Shown: positions 41,928 to 51,207, counted from the first letter of the stretch. The stretch is 64,000 bases of DNA from Pelagibacterium flavum (GCF_025854335.1 NZ_CP107716.1:2411001-2475000), one strand, 5' to 3'. Made by a program: numbers and translations. Notes: generated by a model from the letters alone, not told the origin.

Positions 41928-43196
41928 TTAATGCAGGCGGACGGGCTGCAACTGCTCGGACAAAGGCGTCCAATTCACACGAGAGCGCCCCTTGGCACCG
42001 CACAAAAACTGCGACGCCCCACTGCACGTCGGGAAGACAACATCGCGGGTTAAAACCAGAACGCCATCAACGTCGTCGGCCGGCTCCAGGATACCCGAAT
42101 GCAGCCATTGGGCCCGCAGGAATCCAACAGTGCTGTTGGCCGACGCCACAAAATCGGCACGAACTTCCGATCCTCGCATAACGAGCCATCTGCCATCGGC
42201 GCATTCAGCCGCCGCCGCGGTGAGCCCGCCGAACTCAAGTCCATAGATTTGGCCGTCTGGCCGTTCACGCGCCGGGCGATCAGGTCCAAGGCGCTCATGC
42301 TCGGTAGCAGGACCGGCAAAGACATAGCGCATGTCCTGCCAAAGAAAGGCGACGCCGTTGGCGCGCAAGGTGGCGCAGGCTTCGGATAAGAACAAGGCAA
42401 GCTGGTCATAGCGTCCCGGCTCAACCGCCCCGCCGTGCGGCACGGAATTGATCATGCTTTCAACGTCATAATCGCCATTGAGCCGGTCGAACAGCATACG
42501 CTCGAGAACCTTCGCATCGTCACGCGACAAGCCGTCGCCTTCATCAACGATTGCAACCATCTTTTCGGGGCGGCCCTCGGGGAGCTGACGGCCGGCACCA
42601 ATGCGGCGCGCGACATTGTCGGCGCGGCCGACATAGCACTGGCCACGGTGGTAGAGAACGTAGACCCCGGGGCGCCTGAGTGCCGGTTGACTGGCGAAAT
42701 CGGCGCGCCGCGCGCCTTCGCCGAAGAAGAGGGCCGGCTTGAGCGCGGTAAAGCTCAGGTGCCGGATGGCCGGATTCGCCGGGTCTGGCTCGTTGTCACC
42801 AGAGCCTTGCTTCTCCGCCTTGAGCCGACTCTGCTGAGGCCCAGAGGTGATATCGGCAAAGCCCTCGGTTTTCAGACCCTGCCCTCCCGAAGTCCGCTGA
42901 ACAAGTGAATGAGCGTCCAAGAAGCCAGGCGCAGTAATCTCGATAGCGCCCGCCTGCTCCATTGCCAAAAGGGCCGAGACCGGATCGGGCTCGGCAGCCA
43001 GTAGATCAATAAGGTCCCCGACAGTCGATGAGCCCGTCTCGTCGAGTGCACGAAAGACAGAAACTTGAACCCGGGGCGGAACCTCCGGGCGGCCGATGAG
43101 ACCACGATGATTGGGGAAAGGGTCTGCCTCCAAGTTCTGGATGGCAGAAAGGGGGTTGCGCGCGGACGCAGTGCCCGCGAAAAGAGTATCAGCCAT
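41928..43196 (-). CDS. GIY-YIG nuclease-domain protein with C-terminal DUF4357-like domain
   Basis: The 422-residue protein has an N-terminal winged-helix-like part (VSVFRALDETGSSTVGDLID, ALLAMEQAGAIEIT). A GIY-YIG module follows (RRPGVYVLYHRGQCYVGRAD, NVARRI), about residues 175-245. The C-terminus (WLVMRGSEVRADFVASANS, SRVNWTPLSEQ) resembles DUF4357. The GIY-YIG arginine (ARR) is present, and a later glutamate (KVLERMLFDRLNG) could complete the active site. The combination is frequent near restriction and defence genes. MADTLFAG is taken as the start; a GTG 18 bases upstream is possible. Confidence 0.75.
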   Translation of the reverse strand: MADTLFAGTASARNPLSAIQNLEADPFPNHRGLIGRPEVPPRVQVSVFRALDETGSSTVGDLIDLLAAEPDPVSALLAMEQAGAIEITAPGFLDAHSLVQRTSGGQGLKTEGFADITSGPQQSRLKAEKQGSGDNEPDPANPAIRHLSFTALKPALFFGEGARRADFASQPALRRPGVYVLYHRGQCYVGRADNVARRIGAGRQLPEGRPEKMVAIVDEGDGLSRDDAKVLERMLFDRLNGDYDVESMINSVPHGGAVEPGRYDQLALFLSEACATLRANGVAFLWQDMRYVFAGPATEHERLGPDRPARERPDGQIYGLEFGGLTAAAAECADGRWLVMRGSEVRADFVASANSTVGFLRAQWLHSGILEPADDVDGVLVLTRDVVFPTCSGASQFLCGAKGRSRVNWTPLSEQLQPVRLH

Positions 43197-43711
43197 GTCA
43201 ATCTCGCTGTTCACGCAGTGAGGTCATGGTCAGGTCGGCGGGAGGTTTGCAGACCCCTCGTCGACCGCCTTTGCAGCGGCGGCTTCTGACCAGCAGGCGC
43301 GGAATTGCGCCGGTTCCCACAAGATGGGGCGAAGTTTCCAATTTGCAAACGAAAACCCGGCGCAATGCGCATTAAGCACCAACACGGTTAATTTTTGACC
43401 GCTTCCGGGAAGAAATTTAATTCAAATTCGTATTAAACGATCTAAAAACTTCTTGAGGAAGCCCTTTTATCTAGCGGAATTTCAGCGCGATTGGTCATTC
43501 TTGACATGCCGTGCCAGGCTGGGCCGATGTGCGGTTTAGACCGGCTCGTTTGCGACTGTGCCATCATCGCTCCAGGTTGGGTAAAGGTGCATCTTGTGCT
43601 GAACCGCAATCAAGGAGGGAATTTGCATATCTCGGATTTGAAACGGCGGTAAGGTTGGTGACCTTAACATCGAAACTGGCAATAGGCGCTCTTCCTCACC
43701 GAGGCAATTTG
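43197..43711. other. AT-rich intergenic region between GIY-YIG and NYN genes
   Basis: About 500 bases without a convincing gene. The stretch 43380-43460 is rich in A and T (TTTAATTCAAATTCGTATTA) and probably holds the promoter of the GIY-YIG gene. No repeat or RNA structure stands out. Confidence 0.4.
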
Positions 43712-44470
43712 CTATCTTGTCGTTGACTTAATCTCGCTGGCCCGCACCTGCGCTTTCCGTCGGATGCGGACAGCGCCGCCGGTTGGATGATCGACTTCGA
43801 ATTCGGGAATCTTACGAACCAGATCGCTGAGCTTTCGAAATCCGAAATTGCGGGGATCAAAATCCGATTCTAGGTTGGCCAACTGCTTACCCACAGTCGC
43901 CAGTGCCACCCAGCCGTCGTCGTTATCGATTTCGGCGATAACCTTTCGAATAACAGGACCCGCCTTACTGGTTGGCTGCAACGGCCTGCCGACCAGCACG
44001 TCGTCTTCACTGCTTGAGGATGCGGAGGCGATAAGATTTTCTGTATAGACGAACCGCCGGCACGCTTGGCGAAAGCTTTCTGGGGTCTTGTGTTCCCCAA
44101 AACCGTATACGTCTACACCCTGCTCCCGGATTCTCGCGGCAAGCCGAGTGAAATCACTGTCCGAAGAAACGAGACAGAAGCCGTCGAAACGCCCACTGTG
44201 CAAAAGATCCATGGCGTCGATGACCAGCGCGATGTCAGACGCGTTCTTGCCTGTCGTGTAAGCGAACTGCTGGTGCGGGATGATCGCGTGCTTTGATAAC
44301 ACTTCGGTCCAGGATCGAGATCTTGCGTGCGAGAAATCTCCGTAAATGCGTCGGACGCTGGCCTCACCCAACTTCGCGATCTCGGCAAACAGACCATCCG
44401 AAATTTTGGCCGATGCGTTATCCGCATCAATCAGCACTGCAAGACGCCTTGAACGCTCATCACTCGCCAT
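43712..44470 (-). CDS. NYN-domain ribonuclease-like protein with OST-HTH/LOTUS domain
   Basis: The 252-residue protein has an NYN (PIN-like) domain at residues about 8-150 with the acidic residues in AVLIDADNASAKI, ASDIALVIDAMDLL and CLVSSDSDFTRLA, then GFGEHKTPESFRQAC. The C-terminal part (GPVIRKVIAEIDNDDGWVAL, FGFRKLSDLVRKIPEFEVDH) is an OST-HTH/LOTUS domain that binds RNA. Proteins of this DUF88/LabA-type class are predicted RNases. It is divergent from the helicase operon and may belong with it or be a separate RNA-targeting defence gene. Confidence 0.85.
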   Translation of the reverse strand: MASDERSRRLAVLIDADNASAKISDGLFAEIAKLGEASVRRIYGDFSHARSRSWTEVLSKHAIIPHQQFAYTTGKNASDIALVIDAMDLLHSGRFDGFCLVSSDSDFTRLAARIREQGVDVYGFGEHKTPESFRQACRRFVYTENLIASASSSSEDDVLVGRPLQPTSKAGPVIRKVIAEIDNDDGWVALATVGKQLANLESDFDPRNFGFRKLSDLVRKIPEFEVDHPTGGAVRIRRKAQVRASEIKSTTR

Positions 44471-44840
44471 CAGGAGCCCTCTAATGTTTCGTGCCAGCGC
44501 ACCGATGCTCTACCAAATATCGCACCACAACAATAAAATTTGCAACGCGGTAATATTTGGCAGCAGATATCCACAAGAGTGAATCAAATATCCACAGTTT
44601 AGCAACGCATTTCCAGAATCAAATTCCTTCGAATTTCGAAGCATTCTAAATTTCGGATAAGTGTTGCGCTTTTGCGTATATTTGATTCAGAATGAGGAGG
44701 TAACGGGGGCGTTACGAGGGGAGTTTTTAGCAAACATTGTAGCGTTGTTTTTGCAACGGCGGTGACGCGTAGCAATAAGTTGTCGACACCGTCGCAACGC
44801 GGCTGGGGATAGGTCGCGACGGGTTTAAAGAGGACAATAA
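44471..44840. promoter_or_regulatory. AT-rich divergent control region before the helicase operon
   Basis: ATATCCACA occurs at 44567 and 44588, 21 bases apart (two helical turns), close to the DnaA-box form TTATCCACA. GAATCAAAT occurs at 44581 and about 44616, and inverted near 44682. GTAACG-GGGG-CGTTAC (44700-44715) is a short palindrome that could be an operator. The region separates the NYN gene from the 268-residue protein gene and must hold both promoters. Confidence 0.5.
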
Positions 44841-45647
44841 ATGGGCAAGGCTGAAACGGTTCGCGTCAGCAAACTGGGCAAGAAAGAACTAAGACTTGTT
44901 AACATGAATGGCCGCTTTTTCGGATTGGCGGATGGGGTTCAATGTGCCGAGGGCGACAACGCGGACGATGTCTGGCGGCTGTTGCACGATGATGCGGGAA
45001 AGAGCGATCCGAAGTACTTCGGCTTCGGCGGCGCGCGCAGCCGTTTTCTGACGTTTTTTCCGAACGGCTTTCACTCCGGTGGATATACCTCACAGGAGCG
45101 CGACTACAAGCTCGCGGCGAAAGCGAAGCTCGACCAGACAGCACCTCTTGATCGGGCGATAGAGGGAGACGGTTTCGGCGAAGCGGTGCTCGCGGCATTC
45201 CGGGGCACCAATATGCTTTCACCGTTCGAAAAGACGCGCCTTCAGGACCTGTTGCGCGGCCATCGAGCCGACGACTTCATTCGGGCTGCGGCCCGTTTCA
45301 CGATGGACGGACGTGATTCCGACCTTTTCGCCATGGAGCAGGCTTTACGACCGCACGACAGCGCAAAATGGACGGTCGCGACGTACCTGCCATTTCTCTG
45401 GCGGCCGGACAAGCATATGTTTTTAAAGCCGGAAGTCACGAAGGACTTCGCCAGTCGCGTGGGCCATCGCTTGGCCGCGGACTACGAAGCGCGGCTCCAT
45501 CTTCCCGTCTATAAGAGTCTGCTTGATCTCGTTGACAAGACCGAGCGAGAACTGGCGGACATGCGACCACGCGACCGGATCGACATCCAGAGCTTCATCT
45601 GGGTAGTGGGCGACTACCGCGAAGGACGGGAGGCTGTCTATCAATAG
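44841..45647 (+). CDS. Uncharacterised 268-residue protein, partner of the exonuclease-helicase fusion
   Basis: It is soluble, with no signal or membrane segment. The N-terminal part (ELRLVNMNGRFFGLADGVQC, KYFGFGGARSRFLTFFPNGF) looks like a small beta-rich domain. The C-terminal part (WTVATYLPFLWRPDKHMFLK, PEVTKDFASRVGHRLAADYE, MRPRDRIDIQSFIWVVGDYR) resembles a segment I recall from uncharacterised proteins beside restriction genes. No catalytic motif is clear. It ends 14 bases before the 1700-residue helicase gene, so the two are co-transcribed. Function unknown; a sensor, adaptor or DNA-binding subunit is possible. Confidence 0.7.
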   Translation: MGKAETVRVSKLGKKELRLVNMNGRFFGLADGVQCAEGDNADDVWRLLHDDAGKSDPKYFGFGGARSRFLTFFPNGFHSGGYTSQERDYKLAAKAKLDQTAPLDRAIEGDGFGEAVLAAFRGTNMLSPFEKTRLQDLLRGHRADDFIRAAARFTMDGRDSDLFAMEQALRPHDSAKWTVATYLPFLWRPDKHMFLKPEVTKDFASRVGHRLAADYEARLHLPVYKSLLDLVDKTERELADMRPRDRIDIQSFIWVVGDYREGREAVYQ

Positions 45648-45661
45648 GAGCGGAAAGCCGC

Positions 45662-48600
45662 ATGATTGAACCGTTTCAAGCTTTTCTGCAGCGGTGCATT
45701 TCGGTTGATCTTGAGGTGAACCCGACCAGTGCCAAGGTTTTTGCTTTGGCAGCAGTGCATGCCGACGGCGAACCGGCAGTTGTTGCGCGTCAGCCACCAA
45801 TTGAACCGACGCTCGACCGCCTGGAGCAGGAGCTGGCCGGTCTGGAGCATATTGTCGGCCACAACATCCTGCGCCATGACCTGCCGCATCTTACGGCGCT
45901 GCGACCGCGGCTCGTGAAAATGTGCAAAGCGCCGATCGACACGTTGTGGCTTAATCCGTTGGCGTTTCCACGCAATCCTTACCACCATTTGGTAAAGCAC
46001 TATCATGACGGACGCCTACTGGCGGGCCACGTCAGCGATCCCGAGCGAGACGCTCTGCTGGTGTTCGACGTGCTGCACAACCAATTGAAAGCGCTGCGTC
46101 AGCAAAACATAGAACAACCCGACGCTGTGGCAACATTCCACTACCTGACCACGCGGATGGAGAACCCTGCTGGATTTGACGCAGTGTTTCGCGAGGTCCG
46201 CCAGTTGCCGCAGCCGTCCCATGCGGTGGCGCGCGAAGCGATTTCCCGTCTGCTTAAAGGCCGAGCTTGTATCATCGGTATCGACCGTGTCCACGAACAC
46301 TTCGCAAGTCCGTCAATGGGCTGGCCTACGGCATACGCCCTGTCCTGGATACTCGTGGCGGGCGGAGACTCGGTGATGCCACCTTGGGTCAGGATGCAGT
46401 TTCCTGAGTCGGCGCGGATTGTGAAGCTGTTGCGGGACACTGCCTGTGACCAGCCCGATTGCACATGGTGTCGCGAACAGAATGACCCGATCAAAGCCCT
46501 GATGCGCTGGTTCGGGTTCGAAAATTTCCGGCCGCAACCCGTGGATGATATGGGTCGACCGCTGCAGGAACGGATCGTTGACGAGGCCATGCGCGGTAAA
46601 AGCATTCTTGGCATCCTTCCAACCGGCACCGGCAAATCGGTCTGCTATCAGATTCCGGCGCTATCGAAATTCGATCGCACGGGCGCGCTGACGGTGGTGA
46701 TCTCACCACTCGTCGCGCTCATGGCAGATCAAGTTCAGGGTATGGCGCGGGCCGGCATCTCTTCGGCGGTCACCATCAATGGCATGCTTTCCATGCCTGA
46801 ACGGCAGGACGCCCTCGACAAGGTGCGCTTGGGCGATGCGGCGATGTTGCTGATTTCGCCAGAGCAGTTGCGCAGCAATACCGTTCGCTCTGTGCTAAAG
46901 CAGCGCGAAGTCGGTCTATGGGTGCTGGACGAGGCCCACTGTGTTTCCAAATGGGGTCACGACTTCCGGCCGGACTATCGCTATATCGGTCGCTTCATGA
47001 AGGAAAGCGCGGGCGACGAGGCGCCCGCGCCGGTGCTGTGCCTCACGGCAACCGCCAAACCCGAGGTCGTGCGCGATATCTGTGAGCATTTTCAGGCGCG
47101 GCTTGGCGTAGAACTGCTCTTGCTCGATGGTGGGGCGGTGCGCACCAATCTCAGCTTCGAAGTGCGCCAAACCAATCGCGGCACCAAACTTACCGATATT
47201 CTCGACGTGATCGAAACGAGATTGCCGCCAGAGGGCGCGTCTGGCGCAATCGTCTATTGCGCCACCCGCAGCGCGACTGAGCGGGTCGCAACTTTTCTCA
47301 AGCAACAGGGCCTGTCCGCCGAACGTTTCCATGCCGGTCTGCCGCCCGATGAAAAGCGTAGCGTCCAAGAGCGGTTTCGCACTGGCGAACTGCGTATCAT
47401 CGCGGCGACCAACGCCTTCGGCATGGGCATCGACAAGCCTGACATCCGCCTCGTAGTCCACGGGGACATACCAGGTTCGCTGGAAAACTATCTACAAGAA
47501 GCTGGTCGCGCCGGCCGCGACCGTAATCATGCCAACTGTGTTCTGTTGTTCTCATCCGAGGACGTGGAAAGGCAGTTCTCGCTATCTGCCCGGTCACGGC
47601 TGGCCCGACACGAGATCGGCGCTATCCTCAAAGCGCTGCGCCGGGTGGACGAACGCACAAAAAAGACTGGCACCGTGGTGGCAACATCGGGCGAAATCGT
47701 GAGGGCGGAACTCGATCGCGAGTTCGAGCGAGAAAGCGCCACCGACGACACCCGGGTGAAGACGGCTGTTTCCTGGCTCGAGGAAGCCGTGCTGCTGTCA
47801 CGCGAGGAAAACCGGGTGGAGGTGTTCCCGTCATCCTTGCTGGTTCGCACTCTGGATGAAGCCGAGGCGATCATCGTCAATGCCCCTGGCATATCCGAGG
47901 AGCGGCGCAAACAGCTGCGTAGTATCGTGCGGCACCTCATGAATGCCCCACTCGATCAGGGCATCAGCACCGACGAGTTGACGGGGGCAAGCGGGCTCAA
48001 TGCCTGGGCCGTAAACAAGGCGCTCGCCGACCTCGAGACGCTAAGGATCGCCCGCAATGACGTGGCGGCTACAGTGTTCGTGCACGTGGGCGTGGAAGAC
48101 AGTTCGCGGCACCGGTTTGCGCTGGCCTCACGGCTTGAGGTCGACCTGATCGCGCTGATGCGTGAGGGGGCGCCCGAAGCGGAAATTGACACGGGGTTGC
48201 CGCTCAACCTGCAGGTCGCCTGCCAGACGCTGCGTGACCGGGGCCATGCGAGCGTTCGACCCGATATCGTCGAGCGGTTGGTGCGCGGTATGGCTCGCGA
48301 CGGGCGCGACCAAGAGGGCGGCCGCGGCAATGTGCGGTTGCGGAAGGTCTCGAACAACACGCTTGCCGTGGTCTTGCAGCGAACGTGGCAGGTACTTGAG
48401 CAGACGGCAAACGTCCGCCGCCAGGCCGTGGAGCTGTTGCTGGCACATCTGGTGGGCAAAGTCAGCAAAGGAACGCGCGGCAAGGACATCCAGATAGAAA
48501 CCACGCTTGGTGACCTACTTGCCATTTTGAATGGCGACTCCTTGCTGCGCGCCAACGGCATCCGCGATATGACCAAGCTGATGGAGCGGGCCTTGCTCTG

Positions 48601-50764
48601 GATGCACGAGCAGGAAGTAGCGAGCTTGGGCAAGGGGCTGACAATTTTTCGCCAAGCCATGACCGTTCACCTCAATCCGGCCGGCGGCCAATTTACCCAG
48701 AAAGATTTCATGCCCCTCGAAGAGCATTACGCTGAACAGACGGCACAGACCCACGTGATGGCCGCCTATGCTGAGCGCGGTCTGGGGGCGATGAACGAAG
48801 CGCAACGGCTCTCCGAGGACTATTTCGTCCTCGACCGTGATGCCTTCCTGCGCCGCTGGTTGCCCGGCAAGGGACGGGAATTGCGTCGCCAGACTACAGG
48901 AGCATCCTGGAAAGCGATCGTTGAGGCTCTAGACAACCCGGTCCAGCAGGAGATCGTCGCCGACGACCGCGAGCAGACCAATGTTCTGGTGCTGGCCGGC
49001 CCTGGCTCAGGCAAGACCCGCGTGCTGGTGCACCGAATTGCCTACCTGATCCGCGTCCGGCGCGAAGACCCGCGCGACATTCTCGTCCTCACCTATAACC
49101 GCCACGCCGCCGCAGAAATCCGTGCCCGTCTTCGACACCTCGTTGGCGACGATGCCGGTGCCGTCACGGTGTCGACATGCCATGCGCTGGCGATGAGGCT
49201 GGTTGGAGCGAGCTTTACCGGTTTGCACAACAACGAGCATGATTTTGACGGCGTGTTGATGGAGGCGGTGCGTCAACTTAATGGCGAGGGGCTGAGTAGG
49301 TCCGAAGCTGAGGCGCAACGCGAAACGCTGATCCAGGGTCATCGCTGGATCCTGGTCGATGAGTATCAGGACATTGGGCCGGAGGAATACGCATTGATCT
49401 CAGCGGTGGCCGGTCGCTCGCTGGAGGACCCTGATCTGCGCCTCAGTCTGTTTGCCGTTGGCGATGACGACCAGAACATCTACGGCTTTGCCGGTGCCTC
49501 GATCGACTTCATCCGCCGGTTCGAAGCCGACTACCGCGCCAAGCCCAAATATCTTTTGGAGAACTATCGCTCAAGTGGTCACATCATCGCCGCTGCCAAT
49601 GCTGTGATTGGGCCGGCCGCATCGCGAATGAAGGCAGGCCACGACGTCACCATTGATCGCAAGCGGGCCAAGGAGAGGCAGGGCGGCGAAATGGCAACAC
49701 TCGATCCTGTGGCACAGGGTCGGGTCCAGGTGCTCGATTGTGTCCGAGACGACAGCATCCAGGCAAAAGTGGCGCTGGACGAGCTGGTGCGGCTCTCGCG
49801 CCTTGACCCCGACTGGAGCTGGGCGCGGACGGCGATCATCGCCCGCGACTGGCGGCGGCTTTCCCTGGTGCGGGCGCAGGCCGAGGCGATGGGTATTGAG
49901 GTCGAGATGGCCAACGAAACCTTGCCCAGCATATGGCGCCTGCGCGAAATGGCGCAGTTCATTGCATTAGTGCGCAGCGAACCGACGCATCTCTTGAACA
50001 TTCATGATCTGGTGGAGATGAAGAACACCATCGCCACCAATCGCTGGACCGATCTCATTGCCGAAGGCATTGCGGCACTGGCCCGTGAGCTCAATGCCAA
50101 GACCATGCCGGTGCCTGACCTGGTGGAATGGTTCGCAGAATGGGCCCGCGACGCCCGAACTGAGCAGCGATCACTGCTCTTGCTGACCGCCCATCGTGCC
50201 AAGGGTCTCGAGTTCGATGACGTCGTGATACTTGATGGCGGCTGGGACAGGCCATCAGAGGGAGAGGACGCAGATGCGCCCCGCCGCCTGTTCTACGTCG
50301 CCATGACCCGCGCCCGGCGCAGCCTCGCTATCTTGTCAAACGGCCAGCATCGCTTCTTGCCGCGGGGGAATCTGCACGTGCTGGGTCGACCGGCCCCGCC
50401 CATGGCAGAGGGGACGCGTCCCCCGATCGCCCGCTACCAGATGCCCGACCTCAAGGTCGTCGATCTTTCCTGGGCCGGCAGGCTGGGCGCCGGCAATCAC
50501 GCACTTACCGCCATCGCCCGGGCGAAAGCTGGCGACTGCCTTAACCTTGTCCAGAAGGATGCGGACTGGATGCTGGAAACGCCGGACGGGCACCCCATCG
50601 GCCGCATGGCAAAAAGCTGGTCGCCACCACCCGGCCTCGCCTTTAAGCGGGGTGAAATCGGCGCGATCATCCGCTGGAGGCGATCAGATGGCAGCGAAGA
50701 TTACTGGACTTATATGCGCAGGGACGAATGGGAGGTGGTCGTGCCAGAGCTGGTGTTCGGCTGA
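45662..50764 (+). CDS. DEDD exonuclease - RecQ helicase - UvrD/Rep helicase fusion (1700 aa)
   Basis: Three enzymes are joined in one chain. Residues 1-140 are a DEDD-type 3'-5' exonuclease with D16 and E18 (SVDLEV), GHNILRHD (residues 67-73) and D130 (SDPERD). Residues about 290-650 are a RecQ helicase with Walker A PTGTGKS (320-326), DEAH (423-426), the aromatic loop CVSKWGHDFRPDY and QEAGRAGRD. Residues about 1080-1600 are a superfamily 1 helicase with GPGSGKT (1113-1119), DEYQD (1233-1237), GDDDQNIYGFAGAS and HRAKGLEFDD (from 1511). All motifs are intact. It would unwind and degrade DNA in the cytoplasm. Position in a nuclease-rich island suggests anti-phage or anti-plasmid defence rather than general repair. 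Confidence 0.88.
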   Translation: MIEPFQAFLQRCISVDLEVNPTSAKVFALAAVHADGEPAVVARQPPIEPTLDRLEQELAGLEHIVGHNILRHDLPHLTALRPRLVKMCKAPIDTLWLNPLAFPRNPYHHLVKHYHDGRLLAGHVSDPERDALLVFDVLHNQLKALRQQNIEQPDAVATFHYLTTRMENPAGFDAVFREVRQLPQPSHAVAREAISRLLKGRACIIGIDRVHEHFASPSMGWPTAYALSWILVAGGDSVMPPWVRMQFPESARIVKLLRDTACDQPDCTWCREQNDPIKALMRWFGFENFRPQPVDDMGRPLQERIVDEAMRGKSILGILPTGTGKSVCYQIPALSKFDRTGALTVVISPLVALMADQVQGMARAGISSAVTINGMLSMPERQDALDKVRLGDAAMLLISPEQLRSNTVRSVLKQREVGLWVLDEAHCVSKWGHDFRPDYRYIGRFMKESAGDEAPAPVLCLTATAKPEVVRDICEHFQARLGVELLLLDGGAVRTNLSFEVRQTNRGTKLTDILDVIETRLPPEGASGAIVYCATRSATERVATFLKQQGLSAERFHAGLPPDEKRSVQERFRTGELRIIAATNAFGMGIDKPDIRLVVHGDIPGSLENYLQEAGRAGRDRNHANCVLLFSSEDVERQFSLSARSRLARHEIGAILKALRRVDERTKKTGTVVATSGEIVRAELDREFERESATDDTRVKTAVSWLEEAVLLSREENRVEVFPSSLLVRTLDEAEAIIVNAPGISEERRKQLRSIVRHLMNAPLDQGISTDELTGASGLNAWAVNKALADLETLRIARNDVAATVFVHVGVEDSSRHRFALASRLEVDLIALMREGAPEAEIDTGLPLNLQVACQTLRDRGHASVRPDIVERLVRGMARDGRDQEGGRGNVRLRKVSNNTLAVVLQRTWQVLEQTANVRRQAVELLLAHLVGKVSKGTRGKDIQIETTLGDLLAILNGDSLLRANGIRDMTKLMERALLWMHEQEVASLGKGLTIFRQAMTVHLNPAGGQFTQKDFMPLEEHYAEQTAQTHVMAAYAERGLGAMNEAQRLSEDYFVLDRDAFLRRWLPGKGRELRRQTTGASWKAIVEALDNPVQQEIVADDREQTNVLVLAGPGSGKTRVLVHRIAYLIRVRREDPRDILVLTYNRHAAAEIRARLRHLVGDDAGAVTVSTCHALAMRLVGASFTGLHNNEHDFDGVLMEAVRQLNGEGLSRSEAEAQRETLIQGHRWILVDEYQDIGPEEYALISAVAGRSLEDPDLRLSLFAVGDDDQNIYGFAGASIDFIRRFEADYRAKPKYLLENYRSSGHIIAAANAVIGPAASRMKAGHDVTIDRKRAKERQGGEMATLDPVAQGRVQVLDCVRDDSIQAKVALDELVRLSRLDPDWSWARTAIIARDWRRLSLVRAQAEAMGIEVEMANETLPSIWRLREMAQFIALVRSEPTHLLNIHDLVEMKNTIATNRWTDLIAEGIAALARELNAKTMPVPDLVEWFAEWARDARTEQRSLLLLTAHRAKGLEFDDVVILDGGWDRPSEGEDADAPRRLFYVAMTRARRSLAILSNGQHRFLPRGNLHVLGRPAPPMAEGTRPPIARYQMPDLKVVDLSWAGRLGAGNHALTAIARAKAGDCLNLVQKDADWMLETPDGHPIGRMAKSWSPPPGLAFKRGEIGAIIRWRRSDGSEDYWTYMRRDEWEVVVPELVFG

Positions 50765-51207
50765 CTTGGCACAACGCCATACGAAAACAAGCGACTGTTG
50801 CGTTCTTTGTGCTTTATCGAATCGGAATGAAGAAGCACCGGTAGGTAAAGAGGAGATGTAATCGATACTAAGTGACTACCTCTTGCGGTGTCTAGTTCCC
50901 TCTAATTCTGATCGACTGAAATTTCGCGAGCCAACCGGGAATCCATGTTGGATGATGGTCGGCAGGATACTCTCTTTATCAATTTTTTAGCTAGTAAGGC
51001 CAATGATGGTCGCCGAACCCCTGGAGATCTGAGGTGGGCCACACACAGCCTCCCTGCTTCAAGATGTTGGCACCAACTTGGCCTGAGCGGGATCGTATCT
51101 CCAGTCGGTGATCGTCCCGTCTGTGATGCGTTCGACGGCTTCTTCGATCACGAACAGAGGGACCAAGAACCTGTTCCCCGTCAGCGCCTATGGCACAGAT
51201 TTGAGGT
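50765..51207. other. Intergenic stretch left of the IS3 element
   Basis: After the helicase stop there is lower-GC sequence with no complete gene. The part 51059-51187 holds a broken minus-strand coding fragment. The rest shows nothing recognisable. Confidence 0.4.
51059..51187 (-). pseudogene. Broken coding fragment of an unidentified gene
   Basis: A protein-like minus-strand frame reads GNRFLVPLFVIEEAVERITD, then GTITDWRYDPAQAKLVPTS and stop. It has no start codon and meets a stop upstream, near the IS3 border. This looks like the last 40 codons of a gene cut by the insertion or deletion. Family not recognised. Confidence 0.4.

Noticed and set aside
44560..44600. Replication origin because of two DnaA-box-like repeats
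   Set aside because: Only two near-matches are present, with no replication initiator gene or iteron array nearby; a regulatory site is simpler.
45662..50764. Two or three separate helicase genes instead of one
   Set aside because: The frame is continuous for 1700 codons with no internal stop, and no internal ribosome site with a start was noticed at the domain borders.
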